This document shows positions 10,233-20,512 of a stretch of 64,000 nucleotides of DNA, one piece after another. This DNA is from an uncultured Pelagibacteraceae bacterium (GTDB taxonomy: Bacteria > Pseudomonadota > Alphaproteobacteria > Pelagibacterales > Pelagibacteraceae), in contig CACHLB010000004.1 in the NCBI GenBank assembly GCA_902580505.1, forward strand, positions 1 through 64,000, in the 5' to 3' direction. The notes under the pieces are model-generated. The model made no database searches. It was not told where the DNA came from and saw nothing but the letters and a program-made list of their open reading frames with translations. Position 1 is the first letter of the stretch; the number at the start of each line of letters is the position of its first letter. The translations under genes were made by a program, and so were the position numbers.

Positions 10233-10508
10233 ATGAACAAAAAACAATTAGTAGCAAAGCTAGCTGGTTCGTTAAATCAAAGTAAAGCTGATGCAGAGCG
10301 TACTTTTGATACTATTACGAATACTATACTAGATGCGTTGAAAAACGACGATTCTGTAAAGATTGCAGGTTTTGGTACATATAAAGTGGCTAAAAGAAAA
10401 GCCCGAATTGGACGTAATCCAAGAACTGGAGAGCAAATCCAAATCGCTGCTTCTCAAAAGGTAAAGTTTTTACCTGCTAAAGCACTTAAAGAAGTATTTA
10501 ACAAGTAA
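10233..10508 (+). CDS. hup: DNA-binding protein HU
   Basis: 91 aa; MNKKQLVAKLAG, GFGTYKVAKRKARIGRNPRTGEQIQI. Confidence 0.95.
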   Translation: MNKKQLVAKLAGSLNQSKADAERTFDTITNTILDALKNDDSVKIAGFGTYKVAKRKARIGRNPRTGEQIQIAASQKVKFLPAKALKEVFNK

Positions 10509-10517
10509 ATCTCATTT

Positions 10518-10562
10518 AACAGCCTTTATTAGGAATGGTAAAATTCTTAATAAAGGCTGTTT
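10518..10562 (+). terminator. Terminator-like hairpin after HU
   Basis: AACAGCCTTTATTA ... TAATAAAGGCTGTT perfect 14-bp stem. Confidence 0.8.
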
Positions 10563-10631
10563 CTACATGCAAAAACTGCATATCTATTTTTAACAACAAT
10601 CATTAGTTTTTATTTTTTTTAAAATTATAAG

Positions 10632-10657
10632 AACCTCTTTTTAACAATGGAGGTTAA
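10632..10657 (+). promoter_or_regulatory. SD-sequestering hairpin upstream of amt
   Basis: AACCTC tttttaacaatg GAGGTT, the 3' arm being the Shine-Dalgarno GGAGG just before ATG 10658. Confidence 0.4.
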
Positions 10658-11959
10658 ATGACTAAACATTTAAAAAAACTTGTCGGTCCTTTAGTAAGTT
10701 TGTTTTTCTTACTAAACATGACAAGTGTAGGTTATGCCGAATCTACAGTCTCTGCAGAAGTTGGATTTATTTTTAATACATTTCTATTTTTAGTTTGTGG
10801 TTTTCTTGTCATGTTTATGGCTTGCGGATTTGCGATGCTAGAATCAGGAATGGTAACTTCAAAAAGTGTATCTGTAATTTGTGCAAAAAATATAGGATTA
10901 TTTTCTATCGCTGGAATTATGTTCTGGATGGTTGGTTATAATCTAGCATATGGAATTCCAGAAGGTGGCTATATAGGAACATTCACACCGTGGTCTGATG
11001 CAAGTGCTGTTGATACAGGATATGCAGATGGTTCGGATTGGTATTTCCAAATGGTATTCTGTGCAACAACAGTATCAATTGTATCTGGTACGTTAGCAGA
11101 AAGAATTAAATTATGGCCTTTCTTCTTATTTGCAGCAATTTTATCAGGAATCATTTATCCAATTGTCATGGGATGGCAGTGGGGTGGTGGCTGGTTAGCC
11201 GCTTTAGGTTTCTCTGATTTTGCTGGTTCAACTCTTGTACACTCAACTGGTGGTGCTGCAGCTTTAGCAGGTGCTATGTTGTTAGGTGCAAGAACAGGAA
11301 GATTTGATAAATCAGGTGCAGCTAAGCCAATGAGACCATTTGCAGCTTCTTCTATACCTTTGGTAACAGTTGGAGTATTTATTTTATGGTTAGGTTGGTT
11401 CGGTTTCAACGGTGGTTCACAGCTTGCTATGGGAACTTTCGATGATGCAGTAGCTGTATCAAACATATTTATTAATACAAACTTAGCAGCGTGTGGTGGT
11501 GTTTTAGCAGCAGCAGTAATTACTAGATTAATGTATGGTAAAACTGATGTAGTTCAAATGCTTAACGGTGCGATTGGTGGATTAGTTGCAATAACAGCTG
11601 AACCATTAGCGCCAGCACCTATAGCAGCAATATTCATCGGTGCGATCGGTGGATTAATAGTAGTGTTTGGAACAAAACTATTATTCTCATTTAAGATTGA
11701 TGATGTTGTTGGTGCAATACCAGCTCACTTATTTGCTGGAGTTTGGGGAACATTAGCTGTTCCACTGACAAACTCTGATGCAAACTTTAGTGCACAGTTA
11801 ATCGGTGTAATCTCGATCAACGCATTTGTTTTTGTAGTATCATACATTGTATGGGCAATTATGAAAAACACTATGGGTATCAGATTAAGTAAAGAGGCTG
11901 AACTGAAAGGTACAGACGTAACTGAAACTGGTGTAATAGCTTACGCTATAAGAGACTAA
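10658..11959 (+). CDS. amt: ammonium transporter
   Basis: Amt family motifs GWQWGGGWLAALGFSDFAGSTLVHSTGGAAALAGA, FNGGSQLA. Confidence 0.97.
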   Translation: MTKHLKKLVGPLVSLFFLLNMTSVGYAESTVSAEVGFIFNTFLFLVCGFLVMFMACGFAMLESGMVTSKSVSVICAKNIGLFSIAGIMFWMVGYNLAYGIPEGGYIGTFTPWSDASAVDTGYADGSDWYFQMVFCATTVSIVSGTLAERIKLWPFFLFAAILSGIIYPIVMGWQWGGGWLAALGFSDFAGSTLVHSTGGAAALAGAMLLGARTGRFDKSGAAKPMRPFAASSIPLVTVGVFILWLGWFGFNGGSQLAMGTFDDAVAVSNIFINTNLAACGGVLAAAVITRLMYGKTDVVQMLNGAIGGLVAITAEPLAPAPIAAIFIGAIGGLIVVFGTKLLFSFKIDDVVGAIPAHLFAGVWGTLAVPLTNSDANFSAQLIGVISINAFVFVVSYIVWAIMKNTMGIRLSKEAELKGTDVTETGVIAYAIRD

Positions 11960-11985
11960 ATTTAACTCCCTCCCTTAAGTTAAAC

Positions 11986-12017
11986 TAAAAAGGCCCCGTA
12001 AATGGGGCCTTTTTTTA
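11986..12017. terminator. Bidirectional terminator
   Basis: AAAAAGGCCCC gtaaat GGGGCCTTTTTTT between convergent amt and bcp. Confidence 0.9.
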
Positions 12018-12467
12018 TTAAACTGTTTTTAAAAATTCTAACACTTCTTTTGCGTGGTCTTTAACTTTTACTGAACGCCACTCTTTAATAATTTTGTCAT
12101 CTTTTAATAAAAATGTACTTCTTATTAATCCCATAAATTCTCTACCCATGAATTTTTTTTTACCCCAAACTTTGTAAGCTTTAATCGCTTCTTTCTTAAC
12201 GTCTGCTACCAAATCAAATTTAATTTTAAATTTATCTCTAAATTTTTCATGACTTTCCATACTATCTTTAGAAATACCAATAACTTCACAGTCTAGTTTT
12301 TTAAATTGTGAAAGTAGAGAATTGAAGTCTTTTGTTTCAATTGTGCAGCCTGGCGTATTATCCTTTGGATAGAAATATAAAACTTTATATTTGCTTTTGA
12401 TTTTTTTTAACTCTAAAAGTTTTGAATTAGTTGATGGGATTTTGAAATTAGGAGCTTTATTTGGCAT
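12018..12467 (-). CDS. bcp: thioredoxin-dependent peroxiredoxin (Bcp)
   Basis: YFYPKDNTPGCTIETKDFN. Confidence 0.93.
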   Translation of the reverse strand: MPNKAPNFKIPSTNSKLLELKKIKSKYKVLYFYPKDNTPGCTIETKDFNSLLSQFKKLDCEVIGISKDSMESHEKFRDKFKIKFDLVADVKKEAIKAYKVWGKKKFMGREFMGLIRSTFLLKDDKIIKEWRSVKVKDHAKEVLEFLKTV

Positions 12468-12510
12468 ATTTTTTCGTAGATTAAAATTTATAATGATGTA
12501 TTAAACCTTT

Positions 12511-12897
12511 ATGAGCATTAAATCAGCACAAACATTGGTCGCAGAAGCTTTGACAGAAATCAAGACACTTTCTCCAACGGAAGCATTGGAGATGGTAAAC
12601 AGTGATAAATGCAATTTAATTGACATAAGAGATATTCGAGAACTTGAGAAAATGGGAAGAATAGAAAATTCTCATCACATTCCTAGAGGGATGTTAGAGT
12701 TTTGGATGGATCCAGATAGTCCTTACTTTAAAGAAGGCAAGATAGATATGAACAAAGAAATGGTTTTATTTTGTGCAGGTGGATTAAGATCTGCACTAGC
12801 TACAAAATCATTGAAAGATATGGGGTTTGAAAAAATTTCACATATTGACGGTGGCTTTTCTCAAATGAAGAGCAGTGGCTTTAAAGTAGAGAAATAA
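12511..12897 (+). CDS. rhodanese-domain protein
   Basis: LIDIRDIRELEKMGRI and LFCAGGLRSALA. Confidence 0.9.
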   Translation: MSIKSAQTLVAEALTEIKTLSPTEALEMVNSDKCNLIDIRDIRELEKMGRIENSHHIPRGMLEFWMDPDSPYFKEGKIDMNKEMVLFCAGGLRSALATKSLKDMGFEKISHIDGGFSQMKSSGFKVEK

Positions 12898-12900
12898 AAA

Positions 12901-13374
12901 TTAATCAAATAAACTTATTCTCTTTGCGAAAAAAATTCTTATCACCCAGTATATAAATAATCCTAAAGGACCAATAAAATATGTGATTATTAAAGGAAAA
13001 AAGACTAGAATTTTTGACATATAAAACCTCTGGCTATCTCTAACAATCCAAGATCCACAAAACAAATTTATAGCTAAGAAGTGCGTCCAAAATAAAATTA
13101 AAAACTCATTATTCTCAAAAAGCTCAGCAAGATCATAAAAACTTAAATATAAAATAAAGTTTTTATCAAAATCATATCCGGCAAAAAAGAATATATATAA
13201 TAGATAAACATAAACACTTGCCAAAATAAATGTTGGAATTATTGATGTAACAAATAAACCACAAACTTTAGTTTGTGGAAAAATAATAAGCATTAACCAA
13301 AAAGGTATTACACCTATATTCAACCACATATAGATCATTTCTACTGTAAAAAATGCAGATATTTGTTCAATCAT
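12901..13374 (-). CDS. ABA4-like (DUF4281) membrane protein
   Basis: LNIGVIPFWLMLIIFPQTKVC and INLFCGSWIVRDSQRF...GPLGLFIYWVIR resemble the ABA4-like family. Confidence 0.65.
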   Translation of the reverse strand: MIEQISAFFTVEMIYMWLNIGVIPFWLMLIIFPQTKVCGLFVTSIIPTFILASVYVYLLYIFFFAGYDFDKNFILYLSFYDLAELFENNEFLILFWTHFLAINLFCGSWIVRDSQRFYMSKILVFFPLIITYFIGPLGLFIYWVIRIFFAKRISLFD

Positions 13375-13401
13375 CAGGGTTATATTATATTAAATGCAAT
13401 A

Positions 13402-13965
13402 ATGATTCCTATAAAAAATAAAAAAAAAAACTTAGAAGCGACAATTGATGAAATGCGCAACTTTGCACTTAATTATGTAGAAAAATTTGCGCCATCAAAA
13501 CAACAGCTAAAAACATATCTTTTAAAGAAATATTTAAGATCTAAAGTTGATAATGTTAAAAGAAGCAATATTTCAGATCTGATCGAGATAGTAGCTGAAG
13601 ATTTAGAAAAATCTAAATTTATAAATGATAAATTTTATTCAGAAACAAAAGCGAAAAGTCTAATCCAAAGAGGTTCATCAATAAATAAGATTAGAAATTA
13701 TTTAATAAGCAAAGGAGTTGGAGAAAAATACATAAAAAATACAATTGAACAAATTAATGAAAATAATGAAGATCAAGATTTTTTTTCAGCCATAAAAGTT
13801 TGTAAAAAAAAAAGAATTGGTCCTTCAAGAACTGAAGATAATAGACCTTTATTCTATAAAAAAGACATTGGTATATTAGCAAGATCTGGATTTGATTTTG
13901 AAGTTTCCAGAAGAGTAATGGAATTAGATAAAGAGGAATATTTGAAAATTATAAATCTTCTTTAG
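13402..13965 (+). CDS. recX: regulatory protein RecX (start probably 13402)
   Basis: ALNYVEKFAPSKQQLKTYLLKKY..., KLIQRGSSINKIRNYLISKGVG-type repeat architecture. Confidence 0.75.
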   Translation: MIPIKNKKKNLEATIDEMRNFALNYVEKFAPSKQQLKTYLLKKYLRSKVDNVKRSNISDLIEIVAEDLEKSKFINDKFYSETKAKSLIQRGSSINKIRNYLISKGVGEKYIKNTIEQINENNEDQDFFSAIKVCKKKRIGPSRTEDNRPLFYKKDIGILARSGFDFEVSRRVMELDKEEYLKIINLL

Positions 13966-14098
13966 ACTTTTTATTCTTTTCTTCTAAATAATACTGAATT
14001 TTGTTTTTGATATAGTTTTTTACCATCACAAATACTATTAATCCAAAAATTGATACAGAAACTATTATAATTAATATTATTCTTAATTGTTCGCTCAT
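13949..14098 (-). CDS. small membrane protein (49 aa), not in ORF track
   Basis: MSEQLRIILIIIVSVSIFGLIVFVMVKNYIKNKIQYYLEEKNKKSKEDL*; one TM helix, stop overlaps recX 3' end. Confidence 0.55.
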   Translation of the reverse strand: MSEQLRIILIIIVSVSIFGLIVFVMVKNYIKNKIQYYLEEKNKKSKEDL

Positions 14099-14868
14099 TA
14101 AATATTTTTATTTCTTTTCAAAATTATACTAGGATTTTTAAAATTTTCTTTTCCGTAAAGTATTTCATTTCCCTCAAAATCTGTAACTATACCCCCTGCA
14201 TTTTCAAGAATAGCATGCCCAGCTGCTATATCCCATTCACATGCTCTAGGCTCTGCAACATAGCCGTCGTATTCATTTGAAGCTATTACACAAAATTTTA
14301 AAGAACTTTTCATCCTTTTAAATTCGCTAACATTCATTGTTTGATATATTTTATTAATTTCAGGTTTTAGTTTATTTGAATATGATACAAATTTAAGTTT
14401 ATTATTTGAAATTTTTGAACAGTCTAATTTTACATGTTTATTGTTAATAATTTCAAATGAACAACCTTTCTCATAAGAATAAAATAATCTATTTTTAGCT
14501 GGTGCATATATTATACCTGCTACTGCTCGATTATTAATTATTAAACCAGCATTTAGAGTAAATTCGTCAAGATCATTAATATAATCATAAGTGCCATCAA
14601 TTGGATCTATTAGCCAAAAATTTTTTAAATCTTTCTTGGATTTATTATGACTAGTTTCTTCTGATACAATCGGTATTTGAGGAGTTAAGTTATTTATTTT
14701 TTCAGTTAAAATTCTATTAACTTCAAGATCACCATTGCTAACAGGTGTGTTATCTTCCTTAATTTCTTTTAATAAGCCTTTTTTTCTTAATTCTATTGAA
14801 ACTTTTCCTGCGTATAAAAAAGTGTCAATCAGATTTTCTATAGCTGCCTTTGTTTCGATTTGTTTCAT
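14098..14868 (-). CDS. cysQ: 3'(2'),5'-bisphosphate nucleotidase / inositol monophosphatase family
   Basis: PIVSEE, FWLIDPIDGTYDYIN, EWDIAAGHAILENAGG. Confidence 0.88.
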   Translation of the reverse strand: MKQIETKAAIENLIDTFLYAGKVSIELRKKGLLKEIKEDNTPVSNGDLEVNRILTEKINNLTPQIPIVSEETSHNKSKKDLKNFWLIDPIDGTYDYINDLDEFTLNAGLIINNRAVAGIIYAPAKNRLFYSYEKGCSFEIINNKHVKLDCSKISNNKLKFVSYSNKLKPEINKIYQTMNVSEFKRMKSSLKFCVIASNEYDGYVAEPRACEWDIAAGHAILENAGGIVTDFEGNEILYGKENFKNPSIILKRNKNI

Positions 14869-15036
14869 TTATTCTAACTTTTCTAATTCGATATTTTTAG
14901 CATTGATAACTTTTTTTCCTACATTTTCGAAATTCACAGTTACTTTTTCTTTAATAATTGACTGTACTTGTCCTATTCCCCAATCTTTATTATTAGGATT
15001 TATAACTTTATCACCTGGTTCAAAATCTAAAATCAT
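14869..15036 (-). CDS. DUF3553 family protein (55 aa), not in ORF track
   Basis: [55 protein letters not shown]. Confidence 0.8.
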   Translation of the reverse strand: MILDFEPGDKVINPNNKDWGIGQVQSIIKEKVTVNFENVGKKVINAKNIELEKLE

Positions 15037-15077
15037 TTGATTTTACTTATAATAGAAATGAGTATAAATACCACCAC

Positions 15078-16196
15078 ATGAATTTAGAGTTAAACTCAAT
15101 TGGATTAGATAAGAAACCGTCTGATACAAAAGTAATTGTAGCTATGTCTGGTGGTGTAGACTCATCTACAGTTGCAGGTTTGATGAAAATGCAAGGATAT
15201 AATGTTACCGGCATAACATTAAAACTATACAACGATAGTAAAGAAGTTGTTAAATCAAAAGTATGTTGCTCAGGCCAAGATGTTATAGATGCAAAAAGAG
15301 TTGCTCATAAATTAGATATTGATCATAAAATTCTTTATTACCAAGATAAATTTAAGCAAGGTGTTATTGATAATTTTGTAGAAAGTTACTTAAAAGGAGA
15401 AACTCCAATACCATGCGTACAGTGTAATCAAACTGTCAAATTTAAAGATTTGTATGAAGTTGCTAAAGATTTAAATGCTGATGCTTTGATTACAGGTCAT
15501 TATGTAAAAAATATAACAATAAATGAAAAAAATAATATGTATAGAGCAGTAGATGAAAATAGAGATCAAAGTTATTTTCTATTTAATACTACAAGAGAGC
15601 AATTAAATTATTTACGATTTCCATTAGGTGGAATGTTAAAAAATGAAACTAGAGAAATTGCTAAAAAACTAAATTTAAATGTTGCAGATAAGCCAGATAG
15701 TCAAGATATATGTTTTGTTCCTAACGGAGACTATTCGTCAGTAATAAAAAAGTTTAAGCCAGATTCTTTAAAAAAAGGTAATATTAAAAATTTAAATGGT
15801 GAAGTAATAGGCGTTCATGATGGAATTATAAATTTTACTATTGGTCAAAGAAAAGGAATTAAAGTATCTGACAAAGAGGCATTATATGTAATTAAAATTG
15901 ATGCAGAAAATAATGAGATAATTGTTGGAGGAAGAGAACATCTAGGAAAAAAGAAAATTAATTTAAAAAATATTAATCTATTATCCGATAAAAACGAATT
16001 AAATGAAAATATATTAGTCAAAGTCAGGTCTACAGGAAAGTTATTAAGCGCCAATGTAAATTTTATAAACAAGAATGATGCTGAGGTAAATTTAGATAAT
16101 TCTGAAGATGGTATTTCACCTGGACAAGCATGTGTCTTTTATAAAAAGGACCAATATGGTCACAAAGTTCTTGGTGGTGGTTGGATTAAAGAATAA
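15078..16196 (+). CDS. mnmA: tRNA-specific 2-thiouridylase MnmA
   Basis: [35 protein letters not shown]. Confidence 0.96.
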   Translation: MNLELNSIGLDKKPSDTKVIVAMSGGVDSSTVAGLMKMQGYNVTGITLKLYNDSKEVVKSKVCCSGQDVIDAKRVAHKLDIDHKILYYQDKFKQGVIDNFVESYLKGETPIPCVQCNQTVKFKDLYEVAKDLNADALITGHYVKNITINEKNNMYRAVDENRDQSYFLFNTTREQLNYLRFPLGGMLKNETREIAKKLNLNVADKPDSQDICFVPNGDYSSVIKKFKPDSLKKGNIKNLNGEVIGVHDGIINFTIGQRKGIKVSDKEALYVIKIDAENNEIIVGGREHLGKKKINLKNINLLSDKNELNENILVKVRSTGKLLSANVNFINKNDAEVNLDNSEDGISPGQACVFYKKDQYGHKVLGGGWIKE

Positions 16197-16202
16197 TTAA
16201 TT

Positions 16203-16286
16203 TTACTTTTTCTTATTCTTTTTTCTTGCTCTTCTTTTCTTAGAGCCCATTTTTCTTCGGCCTCTATGCTTTTTAGGGTATCCCAT
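16203..16286 (-). CDS. 27-aa extremely basic peptide
   Basis: MGYPKKHRGRRKMGSKKRRARKKNKKK*, preceded by GGAG at SD distance; 16 of 27 residues K/R. Confidence 0.6.
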   Translation of the reverse strand: MGYPKKHRGRRKMGSKKRRARKKNKKK

Positions 16287-16361
16287 AATCTCCTTAGTTT
16301 TACAATTTTATTGACTTATTTGAGGGATATAGCATTGTCAATATAACTAATCAATTTTTTT

Positions 16362-17540
16362 ATGGTTAATTCAGTTAAAACTTTTTTAAAACAAGTAGGA
16401 AAAGATTATCAAAATCAGTCAGTTAATCCGCCAGTAGTAAGAGCTTCAACAATAATATTTAAAACTCTTCAAGATATAAAGAAAACACAAAGTAATTATA
16501 AAAAAAATCCCTTAAGCAAAAATTTTGATTATGGTAGAAAAGGAACATCAACAACTTTTGCACTACAAGAACTATTAAGAAAAATTGAAAATGCTTATCA
16601 AGTTTATTTAACACCAACAGGATTTGGTGCAGTTTTTCTTGGAGTGATTAGTGTTGTAAGACCTGGTGATGAAATAATTATAACGGACTCAGTCTACTCT
16701 CCAACAAGATTTTTAACCGAAGACTATTTAAAAAAATTCAATATTAAAGCAGTATTTTATGATCCAAAAAACTTAGATGACTTAAAAAAAAAAATTACAA
16801 ATAAGACTAAACTTATTTTTGTAGAAAACCCAGGAAGTAACACATTTGAATTTCAAGATTTAAAAAAAATATTATCTTTTGCTAAGAATAAGAATATTTA
16901 TACAGCTATTGATAACACCTGGGGAACACCTTATTTAATCAAGCCTTTAGATTTAGGTTTTGATATGTCTATAGTTTCAGCGACAAAATATTATTCTGGT
17001 CATTCAGATGTTATGGGTGGCAGTTTAGCTATTAAAAAAAGACTTTTTAAAGAAGTGGAATTAAGTCAAAAAGCAGTTGGTTTAAGACTAAGCCCTGATG
17101 ATGCCTATTTAATTATGAGAGGACTAAGAACATTAGATATTAGGCTAGACAAGCATCAAGAAAATACAATCAAGGTAGCTAATTTTTTGAGTAAACAAAA
17201 AAAAGTTAAAGAGGTTTTTTACCCAATTAAAAAAAATATTAAACAATACAAAATGTGGAAAAAGTATTACTCAGGATCATCTGGATTAATGGGTGTAAAA
17301 ATTATTTCTAAAAATAAAAACTCTGTAATTAAATTTTTGAATAAACTAAAATTATTTGCCCATGGTTACAGCTGGGGAGGATTTGAAAGTCTTGCTTTAT
17401 ATCAAGACAAATTGGCACTGGGTAATAGGAGCTACACAAAGCTGAGTAATAACGAACATATTATAAGATTGCATATTGGTTTAGAAGACCCAAATGATTT
17501 GATTGCTGACATTAAACAGGCTATTAAATCTGTAAGATGA
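16362..17540 (+). CDS. metC: cystathionine beta-lyase / Cys-Met metabolism PLP enzyme
   Basis: NPGSNTFEFQDL, AIDNTWGTPYLIKPLDLGFDMSIVSATKYYSGHSDVMGG. Confidence 0.88.
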   Translation: MVNSVKTFLKQVGKDYQNQSVNPPVVRASTIIFKTLQDIKKTQSNYKKNPLSKNFDYGRKGTSTTFALQELLRKIENAYQVYLTPTGFGAVFLGVISVVRPGDEIIITDSVYSPTRFLTEDYLKKFNIKAVFYDPKNLDDLKKKITNKTKLIFVENPGSNTFEFQDLKKILSFAKNKNIYTAIDNTWGTPYLIKPLDLGFDMSIVSATKYYSGHSDVMGGSLAIKKRLFKEVELSQKAVGLRLSPDDAYLIMRGLRTLDIRLDKHQENTIKVANFLSKQKKVKEVFYPIKKNIKQYKMWKKYYSGSSGLMGVKIISKNKNSVIKFLNKLKLFAHGYSWGGFESLALYQDKLALGNRSYTKLSNNEHIIRLHIGLEDPNDLIADIKQAIKSVR

Positions 17541-18757
17541 ATGACACCAAATTTTTTCCAACAAAAAAAGCATTAGTTACTGTAATAGCTGCATCTGCTG
17601 TTGTTATTATTGCATTAGGAATAAGACAAACTTTTGGAATGTTTTATTTTGATTTTGCAACTGATTTAGATATCACCATAACACAGTTCGGCTTTACAAT
17701 GGGATTACAGCTCTTATTGTGGGGTGTTTTCAGTCCTATGTTTGGAATTATTACGGATAAGTATGGTGGTAATATTGCAATCTTTATTGGATTTGTTTTT
17801 TATTTATTAGCAATTTTATTATTCTATTCAGGTTTTAATACTGGTTATTATTTTACTATAACAATTGGAATATTAGTTGGTGTTGGACTGGGATCTACAG
17901 CTATCAGTATACCTGTTTCAGTTGTTGCAAAACATTTTCCAGTATCAAGCAGAACAATAGCAACAGGAATAGTAACCTCAGCAGGATCTTTTGGATATTT
18001 TATATCACCATTGATCACTAGATATTCACTTGTTGAACATGGGTGGGAAAATACAATGTTATTTTTCTGTTTCTTTTTAGGTCTAGGATTAATAGTAGCA
18101 TTATTTGTTTCAACACCAAAAATACCTGTCGGTACAAATCAAAATAACAATCAAACAGCTAGAGAAGCTTTAAAAGAGGCTTTTTCAAATAAAAGTTACA
18201 TCTATCTTACTTTAGGTTTCTTTGTATGCGGTTGGCACATTGCTTTAGTAGCAACTCATATACCCACTTACATGATTGATAAAGGATTACCAGATTGGTG
18301 TGCAGCAATGGTTTTGGCTTTAATTGGACTTTTTAATATGGTTGGAACAATTACAAGTGGATATCTTGCAACTAGATACAGTCAAAAAATTTTATTAAGT
18401 GCAATTTATCTACTAAGAGGAGTATCAATTATTTATTTCATATTCCTACCACCAAGTGTTTTTAATTCAGTAATCTTTGGAATAACATTTGGAATGTTGT
18501 GGCTATCAACAGTTCCACCAACAAATGGAATAATAGGCAAGGTATTTGGAACTAAGTATATCGGATTATTATATGGAATTGTTTTTGTAAGTCATCAAAT
18601 TGGATCTTTTTTAGGAGCTTATTTGAGTGGAGTTTTCTACGAACTTAACGGCAATTTTGATTATGCTTGGTACATATCTATCGCATTATCTATTTTTGCT
18701 GGTTTGATACATTTACCTATAAAAGAGAAGCCAATTGAAAGACCGCAAATCGCATAA
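17537..18757 (+). CDS. MFS transporter
   Basis: 12-TM pattern, GIRQTFGMFYFDFATDLDITITQFG, FGIITDKYGG. Confidence 0.9.
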   Translation: MNDTKFFPTKKALVTVIAASAVVIIALGIRQTFGMFYFDFATDLDITITQFGFTMGLQLLLWGVFSPMFGIITDKYGGNIAIFIGFVFYLLAILLFYSGFNTGYYFTITIGILVGVGLGSTAISIPVSVVAKHFPVSSRTIATGIVTSAGSFGYFISPLITRYSLVEHGWENTMLFFCFFLGLGLIVALFVSTPKIPVGTNQNNNQTAREALKEAFSNKSYIYLTLGFFVCGWHIALVATHIPTYMIDKGLPDWCAAMVLALIGLFNMVGTITSGYLATRYSQKILLSAIYLLRGVSIIYFIFLPPSVFNSVIFGITFGMLWLSTVPPTNGIIGKVFGTKYIGLLYGIVFVSHQIGSFLGAYLSGVFYELNGNFDYAWYISIALSIFAGLIHLPIKEKPIERPQIA

Positions 18758-19949
18758 ACTTAAATTTAACCCGTATTTAGAAAAACTTTATCAGTCGGAT
18801 AAGCCACTGATAATCTACAAAGTTGATAATGGTTATGACATTTATACAGATTTTTCTAAAAAAATTAATTTAACAAAAAAAAATATACATAAATTTTTAA
18901 ACTCTTTTGAAAGAATGAAATTTAAAAAAGAAACTGATCAATATGTTGGTTTTTTTGGATATGAAATTTTAAATTATTTACTTGGTATTAAAATTAGCAA
19001 ACAGTCTAAAAATGGTTTTTATAAAGGAGTTTTTTACAAACCAGAAACAATCATTAAAATAAGAGATAATATTTCAATATTTTCAAATAAAAAAAAGCAC
19101 GAATTTAATAATTATTTTAAACCAACTAAAATTTTATCACCCTTTAAATTAAATATTAAATATCAAAAATACAAAAAAATATTTGATATTTTTTCAAAAA
19201 AAATAAGACAAGGAGAAACATATCAAATAAAAATTTGTACAAAATATCGTAATAAATCTTCAATAAATCCAATTAATTTTTTCTGGAGATTAATGAAGTC
19301 AAATGCTTCGCCAGAATCTTTTATGATAAGAGATAAAAATTATTCTATTGTAAGCTGCTCACCTGAAACTTTATTATTAAAAAAAGGTAATAAAATTATT
19401 ACAAAACCTATTGCTGGCACATTAAGAAAAAGTAAAAAATCTAACAGATCTAGTGCCTTAAAGTTTTTTAGAAATAACATTAAAGAGACTAAAGAACATA
19501 ATATGATTGTTGATATGGAAAGAAGTGATTTATCCAGAGTTTGTGTTCCAGGAACAGTAAAAATTGATAAAGAAAAGTATGTTGAGGAATACAGACACTT
19601 ATTTCATTATGTTACAACCATATCTGGAAGCTTATTAAAAGGTATGACTATAAAAAATATTATCAAATCTATGATGCCTGGTGGATCAGTCATAGGCTGT
19701 CCAAAAGTACGAACTTTGGAATTATTAAATCAACAAGAAAAAGAGAATAGAAATATTTTTACAGGTAGTTTTGGCTATATAAAATTTAATAAAGATATGA
19801 GATTTAACATAATAATAAGATCTATACTAAATTATAAAAATACATCAGAAATATCTGCAGCATCTGGAGTTGTATTAGATAGTGCAGCAAAAAAAGAATT
19901 TAATGAAAATTTTATCAAAGCAAAATCATTATTAGAATTATTTAAATGA
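18735..19949 (+). CDS. pabB: aminodeoxychorismate synthase component I
   Basis: Chorismate-binding motifs RQGETYQIKICTKY, KPIAGTLRKSK, MMPGGSVIGCPKVRTLELL. Confidence 0.88.
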   Translation: MKDRKSHKLKFNPYLEKLYQSDKPLIIYKVDNGYDIYTDFSKKINLTKKNIHKFLNSFERMKFKKETDQYVGFFGYEILNYLLGIKISKQSKNGFYKGVFYKPETIIKIRDNISIFSNKKKHEFNNYFKPTKILSPFKLNIKYQKYKKIFDIFSKKIRQGETYQIKICTKYRNKSSINPINFFWRLMKSNASPESFMIRDKNYSIVSCSPETLLLKKGNKIITKPIAGTLRKSKKSNRSSALKFFRNNIKETKEHNMIVDMERSDLSRVCVPGTVKIDKEKYVEEYRHLFHYVTTISGSLLKGMTIKNIIKSMMPGGSVIGCPKVRTLELLNQQEKENRNIFTGSFGYIKFNKDMRFNIIIRSILNYKNTSEISAASGVVLDSAAKKEFNENFIKAKSLLELFK

Positions 19950-20512
19950 TTTATATAATAGACCATCAGGATTCATTCACATGGAATGTAGTTCATCAAT
20001 TCTCTCAGTTTGATAAAGTTTATTGTTCAAATTATTTTGAAATAAATAACAGTTTATTAAATAAATCTAATACAATTGTATTATCTCCTGGACCCGGTTC
20101 ACCCAAAGATTATCCAAATACTTCAAAAATTTATAATAAATTTAAAGGAAGAAAAAAAATCATAGGAATTTGCTTAGGGTATCAGCAAATATTACATTGT
20201 GAAAATGCCAAAATTATTCAACAAAGGAGAATATTCCATGGTTATCAATCTGAAGTAAAAGTTGTTTCGAATAAATCCATCTTTAGAAAGAATTCTAAAT
20301 TTAAAGTCGGAAGATATCATTCACTTAAGCTTCAAGAGCCATTTATTAAAGAAAATTTTGATATTACTATGAGATGCGCTAAAACTAATATTGCTATGGC
20401 TTTTGAAAACAAAACAGATGATGTATATGGTTTTCAATTTCATCCAGAATCTTTTTTAACAACAAATGGTAAAATTCTTATTAAAAAAATCTTACAGTCG
20501 AAAAGATCTTAA
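19946..20512 (+). CDS. pabA: aminodeoxychorismate synthase glutamine amidotransferase
   Basis: LSPGPGSPKDYP, GICLGYQQI, GFQFHPESFLT. Confidence 0.9.
   Translation: MIYIIDHQDSFTWNVVHQFSQFDKVYCSNYFEINNSLLNKSNTIVLSPGPGSPKDYPNTSKIYNKFKGRKKIIGICLGYQQILHCENAKIIQQRRIFHGYQSEVKVVSNKSIFRKNSKFKVGRYHSLKLQEPFIKENFDITMRCAKTNIAMAFENKTDDVYGFQFHPESFLTTNGKILIKKILQSKRS

Noticed and set aside
16290-16361. Possible SAM-type riboswitch before the metC-like gene
   Set aside because: Short AT-rich spacer with no recognisable SAM riboswitch motif.
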